Below, piece by piece: positions 33,935 to 43,804 of a DNA stretch of 64,000 nt. The notes under the pieces were generated by a model. The model had not been told where the DNA came from, did no database searches, and worked only from the letters and a program-made list of their open reading frames with translations. Position 1 is the first letter of the stretch. Every line of letters starts with the position of its first letter. The position numbers and the translations under genes were made by a program. The stretch is from NCBI GenBank assembly GCA_038503035.1, contig JAVSML010025166.1, positions 434,001 through 498,000 on the forward strand, read 5' to 3'. The DNA comes from Crocodylus rhombifer. Its lineage: Eukaryota > Chordata > Crocodylia > Crocodylidae.

Positions 33935-36237
33935 GGAGAAAAGATGGATGTCCACCAGGGGAGATGCCTTGTTGGACCTGGTGCTGGCCACAGGAGATGA
34001 CCTGGTGAGGGGGCTGCAGGTGCTTGACCATCTGGGCAACAGTGATTATCGCCTGCTGGAATTCACCATCCAGTGCAAGGTGGCAAAGGCCTGCAGCAAG
34101 GCAGCAGCCCTAGATTTCAGGAGGGCAGACTTCAATGAGCTAAGAAGAATAGTCGGGGAACCACTGAGGTCCCAGAGGGGAGGGGAGCCAGGTGTCCAAG
34201 GAGAGTGGTCGCTCCTTAAGGAGATGATTGTCCAAGCTCAACGGGAGGTAATCCCAATGAAGATCAAAGGGAGCACGAGGGCACACAAGCCCCCATGGCT
34301 CACCAAAAGCATCTGGGAATGTCTCCTAGCTAAAAGAGAGGTGTGCATCTAATGCAAGGGAGGGGACATCACCAGGGATGACTATACTGAAGTTGCTCAA
34401 GGATGTAGGGGGGCAGTCAGGAAGGCCAAGGCAGAGATGGAACTGGGACTGGCTTCCTGGATTAAGGACAATAAGAAGTCCTTCTTTAAATACATAGGGG
34501 GTAAAAAGAAGGTTCCAGGTAATGTGGGGCCTCTGCAGGACACGTTAGGAAATTTGGTCATCATATCAGATAACAAAGTCAACATGTTTAACGATTTCTT
34601 TGCCTCCATCTTCCTAAGCAGGGACCGGAACAGCCACCCCCCCGCTGGACACCCCTCATGCCCAGGGGAGGCACACCTAGGCCAAGGGTTAGTGAAGAAC
34701 TAGTTAGGGAGCTTCTGGAGGGAGTGGATGTATTCACGTCAGCCGGTCCAGACGATCTCCACCCTAGAGTACCAAAGGAATTAGCTGAGGTCATTGCAGG
34801 ACCCCTGGCATGGCTTTACGAGCACTCATGGTGCTCTGGTATGGTGCCAGAGGACTGGAAGAGGGCCAATGTGGTTCCCATCTTCAAAAAGGGTAAGAAG
34901 GAGAACCTGGGTCCAATTAGTCTTACCTCGATCCTAGGTAAGCTGTTTGAGAAAATTATTCTGGCACACACCCACAAGGGGCCAGCAGGGGATTTCACGC
35001 TTAGGGGCAACCAACACGGGTTCATCAGTGGCAGGTCCTGTCAGACCAACCTGGTGGCCTTCTATGATCAGATTACCAAATCATTAGATGCAGGGGTAGC
35101 AGTGGACATAGTCTTCCTGGACTTTTGGAAGGCCTTCGACACTGTCTCTCACCTTGTTCTCATTAAGAAACTGGGGGACTGTGGTGTTGACACCCAAACA
35201 GTCAATTGGGTCGCCAATTGGCTGGAAGGCCACACCCAGAGCGTGGTGGTGGATGGGTCATTTTCAACCTGGAGGGATGTGGGCAGTGGGGTTCTGCAGG
35301 GCTCGGTCCTTAGGCCTGCACTGTTCAACATCTTCATTAGTGACTTAGACAAGGGGGTAAAAAGCACTCTGTTCAAATTTGCTGATGACACTAAGATGCG
35401 GGGGGATGTGGGCATGCTAGAAGGGAGCAATAGGCTACAATCAGACCTAGACAGGTTACAAGGGTGGGAGGATGAGAATAGGATGGGATTCAACATCGAC
35501 AAGTGCAAAGTGATGCACCTTGGGAGGAACACCCGGCAGCATACCTACAGGTTGGGGAACTCCCTTTTTGTCAGTACAGAGGCGGAAAAGGATCTTGGAG
35601 TCATCATTGACTCCAAGATGAACATGGGCCGGCAGTGTGGGGATGCAGTCATGAAGGCCAACCACACCTTGTCATGCATTCACAGATGCATCTCAAGCAG
35701 GTCCAAGGATGTGATCCTCCCCCTCTATGCGGCATCCAGTTCTGGGAGCCGCACTTCAAGAGGGATGTGGACAACATGGATAGGGTCCAGAGGAGGGCCA
35801 CTCGCATGATCAGGGGGCAGCAGGGCAGGCCTTATGAGGAGAAGCTATGGGACCTGAACCTGTTCAGTCTCCAGAAAAGAAGCCTGATGGAGGATCTAGT
35901 GGCCTGTTACTAACTAGTCGGGGGGATCAGCAGGCATTGGGGAAGTCCCTGTTCCCCTGAGCACTGCCAGGAGTGACCAGGAATAACGGTCACAAGCTGG
36001 CAGAGGGTAGATTTAGGCTAGATATCAGCAGGCGCTACTTCACGGTCAGGCGGCTAGGATCTGGAACCAACTTCCAAGAGAAGTGGTGCTGGCTCCTACC
36101 CTGGGGGTCTTTAAGAAGAGGTTAGATGAACACCTTGCTGGGGTTGTTTGACCCCAGTACTCTTTCCTGCTGTGGCAGGGGATCAGACTATATGATCTAC
36201 TCAGGTCCCTTCTGACCCTAGAAACTATGAAACTATC
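33935..36237 (+). mobile_element. CR1 LINE (subfamily 2), 5'-truncated, inserted inside another CR1
   Basis: It starts inside the endonuclease domain (RGDALLDLVLATGDDLVRGL) and runs to a full 3' end 'accctagaaactatgaaactat'. On the left it abuts subfamily 1 sequence at 'gacaagggagaaaag'; on the right subfamily 1 resumes with 'cttcacttcaaaagagcc'. The orientation is the same as the host element, which makes the two look like one CR1 with a repeated middle unless the subfamilies are told apart. Its 3' tail is close to that of the 3110-3900 copy. Confidence 0.85.
33945..35913 (+). pseudogene. CR1 ORF2 relic (subfamily 2): linker, RT and C-terminal domain
   Basis: Main open runs are 33948-34352, 34437-34703, 34658-35809 (383 codons) and 35635-35913. 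The long run contains GPDDLHPRVPKELAEVIAGPLAWLYEHSWCSGMVPEDWKRANVVPIFKKGKKE, then GNQHGFISGRSCQTNLVAFYDQI, VDIVFLDFWKAFDTVSHL (first catalytic Asp), [23 protein letters not shown] and FKFADDTKMRGDVG (the Asp-Asp pair, 35378-35389). The second half of the usual GVPQGS box has Pro changed to Leu. A frameshift near 35740 moves the C-terminal part to another frame. Catalytic residues are intact but the frame is broken. Confidence 0.9.
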
Positions 36238-36455
36238 TTCACTTCAAAAGAGCCTTCCTTCTGGTATCCCATGATCACCTCTTGGCACAACTGGCCATTT
36301 GTGGCCTTGGGTCCACCACAATCCACTGACTGGGAAATTGGCTCCATGGTCGGACCCAGAGGGTAGTAATTAATGGAAATCAATCATCATGGGGTTCCCC
36401 AAGGCTCTGTCCTTGGACCCATATTGTTCAACATCTTCATTAATGATGTGGACAT
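36238..36455 (+). pseudogene. Middle piece of the split CR1 ORF2 (RT palm)
   Basis: LLVSHDHLLAQLAICGLGSTTI, then GNWLHGRTQRVVINGN and LFNIFINDVDI in shifting frames, continuing subfamily 1 after the nested CR1. It ends at the ACAT duplication before the LTR at 36456. Confidence 0.8.
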
Positions 36456-38428
36456 TGTTACCAGATTTGCCCGCTACTTTGGAGTGTGCTCATTTATTAG
36501 GGCTAGGGTCTTGGTAATTCTATCAATGTGCTGCTTGTGTTACTTGTGTTTCTATACGGAGCTGTATCTCTCCCTTCTGCAAGCCCTCACCCCCAGTGGA
36601 GCTATCTTGCAGGACTCAGTTCAGTGGGGCTGGGTTCCTCCAGTCCCCAAATAAGTCATACACACAAACACACACAGATTAACGTGACACACCTGACCTG
36701 GCCAGGTTGATCAGCATAGACAGGCTGACACCCTCATATGCCAAGAATCAGTTCATCAGAGCAACAATAACTACAGTCAGACACAAGCACACATTTAAAC
36801 AGAATACCTCTGAATCTGGCTGGGTGTCCAGATGACACCCTCATGGGCCATCATTCAGTTCATTAGGGCACATCTGAGCCAAACTGGGTCAATCGGCCTG
36901 TACAAGCTGACCCCCTCATGTGTTTCAAACTCAGCACATCCCAATCTTTTAGCCTCTTGATGAGCAGACCCCACAGTATTTCTGGGCTTCACAGGGATCT
37001 TTAGCTTAGGTAAAAGGAGTGTTGCTGCAGAGGAAGTGGGGAAAGAGAAGTAAAGAAGGCAAAATATACCCAATTACCACCAGTTTAATGATAAAAGTTA
37101 TTTATTGGTAAGTAGATGAAATATATATTGACACTGGTAGTAATAGACATGCAAAGGAAAAACAAACACAAACAGCCACAGTATACCCTGGTTTCACTAA
37201 GTATTTGGGGAAATTTAGCTCAAGCTTAACTAATACAGTTCAAGTTCAGAAATCTATGCTTAGAAAGAGAGAAGAGAAAAGAAAGAGAGAGCTGGGATCT
37301 CACCAGTCCAAGGTACTCGGGTTGCAAAGCTGACAGGTCAAAGTTCTTAGCACGATCCTTGAAGGGTGATGATCTTCCTCCTACAGCCTCTCCAGAAGAA
37401 AGCGAGTGGTGTCAGCACACACACTGCTGCTTCTTTTACAGATTTTTATACCACCAGTTCAGCTTCTTTCAGGCATTCTCAATAGTGTAAATCAAATTGT
37501 CCTCTCTATTGACAAGGGGTTATCTGGATGGAACATCTCAGGAACTTGATTGATACTCAGAAAACACCTACTTGGGAGCCAGCTTGACATTATATACTTG
37601 ATGGGATATCTCTTGGTGTCTTCCGAAACAATAGATTGCAGTATCAGGGTTTTGGATTCTTACTTGCTGTGAACAAGCCTCAGTTTAGCATGACTTTTCC
37701 AGATCTTACTATAGTATTTTAACAGTCTTAAGGCAATTATTGGAGTGTTCATAGCCTGTTGTGGAGAGGACTTCCACCGGTCGTCTCGGGAAAAGTATGA
37801 CAATACTTGTGGTCAGGGCTCCAACGGGCTGGAGGCTGTGATGAACCCCGTACCATTGTTCAAATGTTGCCCATACCACCTCTGACTCAGTCTATTGCCT
37901 CAGCATTCCCTCACCCAGCAACTGAGTTTTAGCCAATTAAGTTTACATAGGCCTCCCATAGTGGGACCGGGGAATGTACGGCCCGAGATGCCTAGTAAAC
38001 TTACTTTTGCTTAGGGATGTGTGTGTGTGTGTCGGGGGGGGGGGGAGTCATTTGTAAATCCAGATTAGAACTGGTCTGATAAATGCTGAGCTGGGTGTGA
38101 GGGTTGATGAGCATTTGGAACACAGCTTCCCCATCATGTAGTGCTCCCCTGCTTCACTGATCCCAGAATTCACTGCAGTCTCTGCTTCAGGCTTTCTGTT
38201 CTCCATCTCTCATGTAAATGAATGGTCATCTGGTCCCATCTCAGATGCAAATGAGACCTAGGGCAGTTGTTTCACTTTTGTCACCCTGATCTGCAGGTTT
38301 TAGGTGCGTCTCTCATTGCATCTTAATCATTTTCTGTTTAGGTGGGGGGGAGGGGGCAATTCTTTGTGAGTCAGACAGTCTGTGTCCTGTGTCAGGGTTC
38401 CCCAAGAACATGGAGCTGACAGGTAACA
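36456..38428 (-). mobile_element. Long LTR-like element, family A copy 2 (1973 bp), inserted in the CR1
   Basis: On the plus strand it begins TGTTACCAG and ends GGTAACA, and it is flanked by a perfect 4-bp duplication ACAT (36452-36455 and 38429-38432). The host CR1 reads straight across when it is removed (FINDVDI to GVRSGLAKFADD). It is the reverse complement of 6069-8504 without that copy's CR1. On the minus strand the TATA box is at 37450-37443 and AATAAA at 37106-37101, ~344 bp apart, with ~645 bp after it. No viral coding sequence lies inside, so it is a solo LTR. Confidence 0.85.
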
Positions 38429-39260
38429 ACATTGGAGTCAGAAGCGGACTGGCCAAATTCGCCGATGACACCAAACTTTGGGGCAAAGAATCCACACCAG
38501 AAGACAGGTGGGTGATCCAGGCTGACCTGGACAGACTCAGCAAATGGGCGGATGAGAACCTGATGGTGTTTAACACCGAAAAATGCAAGGTTCTCCACCT
38601 TGGGAAGAAAAATCTGCAGCATCCTTATTGGCTCGGCAGTGCTACTCTGGCTAGCACTATGGAAGAAAGAGACTTGGGGGTCATCATTGACCAGAAGATG
38701 AACATGAGCCTGCAATGCGATGCTTCAGCTAGTAAAGTGACCAAAATGCTGGCTTGCCTCCATAGATGCTTCTCAAGCAAATCCCAGGATGTCTTTCTCC
38801 CCTTGTACTCAGCCTTGGTGAGGCCACAGCTGGAGTACTGCATCCGGTTTTGGGCTCCACAATTCAAAAAGGATGTGGAGAAGCTTGAGAGAGTCCAGAG
38901 AAGAGCCATGTGCATGATCAGAGGTCAGGAAAACAGAGTTTATGATGAGAGGCTGAGAGCCATGGGTTCTTTAGCCTGGAAAAGTGCAGGCTTAGGGGTG
39001 ATCTGATGGCCACCTATAAGTTTATCAGGGGTGACCACCAGTATCTGGGGGAATGTTTGTTCACCAGAGTGTCCCAAGGGATGACAAGGTTGAACGGTCA
39101 TAAACTACTACAAGACCATTTCAGGCTGGACATAAGGAAGAATTTCTTTAGTGTCCAAGCCCCCAAGGTCTGGAACTGCCTGCCATTGGAGCTGGTTCAA
39201 GCACCTACATTGAACACCTTCAAGAGCAAATTGGATGCTTATCTTGCTGGGATCCTATGA
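38429..39260 (+). pseudogene. CR1 ORF2 relic: RT active-site box to C-terminus
   Basis: GVRSGLAKFADDTKLWGKESTPEDRWVIQADLDRLSKWADENLMVFNTEKCKVLHLGKK continues the host CR1 after the LTR, with FADD at 38458-38469. ALVRPQLEYCIRFWAPQFKKDVEKLERVQRRAMCMIRGQ follows. A frameshift near 38965 moves the end to the frame of 39006-39260 (MATYKFIRGDHQYLGECLFTR... LDAYLAGIL). It is close to the minus-strand copy at 43.9-44.7 kb. The 3' tail lies at 39261-39350. Confidence 0.9.
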
Positions 39261-39350
39261 CCCCAGGTGACTTCTTGCCCTTTGTGCAGGAGGCTGGACT
39301 CAATGATCTTCCAAGGTCCCTTCCAGCCCTAATGTCTATGAAATCTATGA

Positions 39351-42282
39351 AAGAACTTGGAATAAAATTCCTTTCTGAGCCAAAACCTGGTGATGGGATT
39401 GATCATGCGTGGAAGAGCAAGACCTTCTGGACAGGTATGTGAGTACCAGCAGAAGCACTGGTATTCAAAACACCTAGTTTTAACTGTGGTCAACATCCAG
39501 TGCTTTCAAAAGAAGCACCCATTTCCACCCTTGTCTTAGGCCTTTAAAGCATTCACATGATGGGGATGGGGGGGTGGGGGAGAATTCCTTCCTGGCCCCT
39601 GCAAACAACCAGCATAAGTGAGGGTTTTACCAGGCATGTCCCATACAGAAAAAGGGAGACTAAGATGAGAGAACATTTTTAAAATTCACTGTACATGGGC
39701 CTACATTTCAAACATCAGTAGGGTGTGTGATAGGAAAGCATAATGTTCTGGGTCTGATGTATATATAGGGAACTGGGAAATATAAATCGGGCTATTACAT
39801 TACCCCCGAAGTTCCATTTGTGTTGGCTTTTAGCATGCAGATAAGCTAACATTCCCCTATCTGTCCTGTCTGCAGAGAAAAATAATCTTTTTTTTTTAAG
39901 ATACTGATAAATGTAGGATTCCTGAAGAAAGCTAGATTGAAAGCACCCAGTACACTGTGGGAAGAAGCCTATACTGCAAGGACCACTTTGAAAAGTGTGA
40001 GAGCACAGGTTAGTTGCTATACAAATACTTGGCCTCTGCTAAGTCTTCTGCCAAAGGTGCTGATATCAGATAGCTAGATGTCTAAGAATGTCTGTATATA
40101 CGTGTGGGAATCTCCCTATCTTAGTCTTGGAAAAATACAGCCAAACTTATTGTACACAGACCAGTAAAGACCCATTAGATTGTACTCATTGTACATAGAC
40201 CAGTAAAAAGCCAGTAACTTAAAACTACTATTGAACCAGCAAATTCTCTTTCCCTACCAGTTCCCTGAACTCTCTAGTTTCTTAGTCAGTCTGTTTAAAA
40301 CCCCAATTAACTTTTGCTCTTTCCCTCCTGCTATTTCAGTTTTTTTGTACTTAACATCCACCCCCCAGCAGAAACACAATAAACCTGAACATATGAGGTT
40401 TTGTTTATATTCAACATAATTTCAAGTTTCTTCCTCAAGTACGTTTAATGGACTGGTTTTATTTTTTTTTATCTCAGTCCCACATGTGGATTTTGCCTTC
40501 TTTGTGCTAAGCAACATGTTAAGTAAAATGTACATGTTTAAAGATATGGCTGAGAAAGTTATATTTAAAGCACTCTGAAATACTACACTCAAGTAACCAG
40601 AACCAGATTGAAATTGGTCTTTCAGAACTAGAAGCTGGGTTGTTCACCTTTTCAGATGCTGAAGTGGCAAGATTGAAATATCCCACAAATAAGGCAGAAA
40701 ATGATAGAAAAAAAAAATCAATGCTGGCTTAGGGAAGAGAAGATATTATAAGAAAGTCATTTTCAGAGTTCACTGGAGTGGCATTAGTAAAAGGCAAGGT
40801 GTGTTTGCTGGGTACTGTTCTGCAAACTGGGAGATGTTAAGACAAGTATCTCTCAAGCAATTTCATTTTCAAATGATGTAAAAATATATATTGGAGAAGG
40901 AATAAATTATAATCTTCATATTCATGAAAAAGTTCAAAGATAGCTCACTCAGTTTGGCTCAGAGTAACTGATAGCACTTAATAGCTGAAAAAATCATGGT
41001 TAAAACTTCTTAAAATAAGTACTTGAAAATAAGCCACATAATATTAGTGGCTACCTTTAGAATACTAAAAAGTCCAGCATAAGGTCAGAAAGTGAGTCAT
41101 TGGCATAGTTAGGAACAGAATCCAATTATCCAGACTATTAGTATCCTGCACAAACCCACTGGGTCACATTTTCTCCTGTAACTATTATGCACTAATTATT
41201 TTTCTTAGTTTTTCTCTTCAGATAGCACAACAGAACATACTAACCTCAGCATAACAGTTAGCCCTAGCTCAGGTAGAATTCCCAGGTGACTTCACCCCTT
41301 GGACTAAGCAAGTCTCTTGTTCTGCTTTTTGAATAGTCTTTTCAGTGTCTGGGGTGTCTTTAAATTGCTCAGCTTTCAGACTTCATACACACACTACACC
41401 AATTATAGATAGGACTGCTCAGCAGAACTTGCATGCAGCAGCTACAAAATACTTTAAAAGAAAAGAACAGAACTATTAAATTCAGGTTAATATCACTGTT
41501 TCAAGAGCAACCCCTCCCCCCCCAATAATAGCAAAGCTTCCATCTTCCCTGATTCTTTCCTTCCTTCCAGATTTTTCCCCTTCTGGGACTGCTGCAGGAA
41601 CACTGACTGCAGTTGGCAGTATAACCTCATTTATGGATGTATTTCCAAACTATTTTTTTTTCTTTCTATCTTCCCTTCCTCTCTTTTCTCTGGAGCAAAA
41701 TAATGAAATGTTTTGCAGCTCCACTCAGAGCATGGCTATTAAACAGCTGGGGAAAATGAGGCTGGCGTGGCAAACAGTGTATTGCTGAATTACTATAGAA
41801 CAAGACATTGAGAAAATAGACCTGCTTTGAAGGGGAAAACAACCTATTTTAAGTCAAGAGCTCTTCCTTTTTAATCAAACTGGCCCACTGACAGAGTAGT
41901 GGATGGTGCACAGTAATTTGTAGGCCACATGGAGGACAGAAATTTGTGCCTGGAAGCTGTCACATACCTCCCTCAGTGGACTACAATTGTGTCTACCTAA
42001 GGACTATGCACATGCTGAAGAATTTACAGACTGTAGTTACCTGGGGTTTGCTGTTTGCCTTCATTTTTGTATTTTTTTTTTTTTATACCAGGGCAGCAAA
42101 TAATATAAACAGTGGAATTGATTATGCTGTTGCTCCTTTTGCAGAATGCTGACTGAAGGGCTGGAGCTCTGGCTATGAAACAGTTGCAGGATTATTAGGT
42201 CCAGTGTGTGTATATTATTGCCTTGTAGGGTACATTCTTTTGCCTAAGTCAAGAACTTTGCACCTTGTGTAACATGACTATG
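39351..42282. other. No recognisable gene or repeat (2.9 kb)
   Basis: AT-rich sequence with short open frames only. No exon or RNA gene stands out. Confidence 0.5.
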
Positions 42283-43085
42283 GCTACGCATGGACAGTCA
42301 AAAAGCCCAAGGCTGAATCAATTCAGTCTTTACAAGTTAGTCTAAACTGCACAAATTAAATTGAAACAGAAGTGAACAGACATTTACCTTTGAATGTAGC
42401 CACATGCCTGCAGTAGTTTGGACCAGAAGCTGGGGGGCACTAGAGCATGGCTCTGTGGCTGTGTTCACTTCCTCTTCCTGCTGCCCTCGAGATTTCTGGG
42501 ATTTTCAGTCCAGAATTACAGCAGCAGGACTCTGCAAGGTTGCTTATTACTTCCTCCTCTTGCTTTCAGGTGCCTCTAGGATTTGTAGTCCATAGTTGCA
42601 GCCAGCACTAAGTTTGAGTCAGGGAAGGGTTGTTTAACCTCATCCCTGGCCCCAAACTCCAGCTGGGGTTTGCCTGGGGGTGGGGGGGGGCAGTCCCCCC
42701 ATTATAGACTGGGATGAATCCCCAGCTGGGCTTGCCCACTCCCCCCTTGTCAGACAGTCCTCACTGCTCCAGCTAGGGAGAAAAGGGATGGGGCCAGTTC
42801 TGATCTCTGGAACAGACAGCACAGCCCAGCTCAGGGCTGGAAAGCATGATGGGATGCTGGGGGACTGCGATTTAACTTGAACCAGGAAGGGGATAGAAGG
42901 CTCATTAACCAGTTTGACCTAAATCAGTTCAACCAGATACTACATTCAAACCAGGATTCATCTTAAACCAGTTTCAGCCATTTTGAAACTGGTTTATGTT
43001 CACTGAGCTTCTGTTCTGTTACAGGGTTAAACCAGTTTTTGATTACTTAAAGCGGTTCACATATAACTTCTATCCCTAGCCTACA
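42283..43085. repeat. Possible non-autonomous DNA transposon with internal hairpin
   Basis: The left edge 'tatggctacgcatggacagtc' and the reverse complement of the right edge 'ggctagggatagaagttata' share a loose inverted match. The right third holds several 'aaccagttt' motifs and a perfect 12-bp inverted repeat (42964-42975 with 42985-42996, 9-nt loop). No target-site duplication is certain, so this is a tentative call. Confidence 0.35.
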
Positions 43086-43804
43086 TGTTTATATAATGGT
43101 TAGTACTCAAGAGCCTACAAAGTTTATTTTGGATACACAGTCAAAAAATTACACTGGTTAGCCAAGTGGCCAAAATAGACCATTTCACATTCCCCCTTTT
43201 CCCTAGTTTTAAGGAACCCTTTCTTCCTCTAGGAGCAGCAAGAACTCCCAAGTTCTTGTAGTTATTTTGGTCTCTTAGAGAATGTGTCTCCTGCAGGGAA
43301 GATACTCCCCTGTGGAAGAAAACTATTCTAGGTGAGTCTTGGCAGGAGCAGATGGATGGAGTCAAAGGCAGGGAAGAGGAAGAGCAAATCAAATTGGTAG
43401 TAAACCTAGAAAAAGTTTTTGGCCAGTATGAAGAAGAGAAAATGATGCAGATGCTGCCTGGGAGTGAGCAGCAGCTGGTGAGGGATGGGAGATCTCATTC
43501 GGAGCCCCACATCTGGAGTGTTTTATCCATGAAGTTAGAACAGCCCCATAGAGGGGCAGAGGCAAAGAAAGACCTGGATGAGAAGGAGGGCAATGGTGTG
43601 GGATGGAGGAGTATTACAGGGGAGGAGAATGACAGCTGGATCAATGGAAAGTTGACGGAGAGCTGAAGGGTCAATTGAGAAGATTTGCAATGGGTTGAGG
43701 CTAAGGCTGATTGAAGGTTCATTGATGGAAGAAAGCTAAAAATACCAGATCAGTGCTAGAAGATACAGGAGTCCTGCAAGAAACAGTCAAACTTTTCTTA
43801 TAAG
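43086..43804. other. No recognisable feature
   Basis: Holds a 104-codon Glu/Lys-rich open stretch at 43352-43666 (+) without similarity I can name. It has no splice context or repeat context that supports it as a gene. Confidence 0.4.

Larger units (their letters stand above)
32329..39350 (+). mobile_element. CR1 LINE (subfamily 1) interrupted by a second CR1 and a family A LTR
   Basis: The outer element is in three pieces: 32329-33934 (endonuclease to RT start), 36238-36455 (RT: DFKRAFLLVSHDHLLAQLAICGLGSTTI) and 38429-39350 (RT end and 3' tail 'tctatgaaatctatgaaa'). Joined in order they follow the minus-strand copy at 43805-46690, which has no inserts. The first gap holds a different CR1 subfamily and the second holds a solo LTR with a clean duplication. 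About 17 bases of subfamily 1 sequence are lost at the first insertion point. Confidence 0.85.

Noticed and set aside
33935..36237. Tandem duplication within one CR1
   Set aside because: The two halves belong to different CR1 subfamilies, and the outer element resumes after 36237, so nested insertion explains it better.
43352..43666. 104-codon Glu/Lys-rich frame as a host exon
   Set aside because: No recognisable domain, no clear splice sites tied to other exons, and no repeat or gene context. Chance cannot be excluded.
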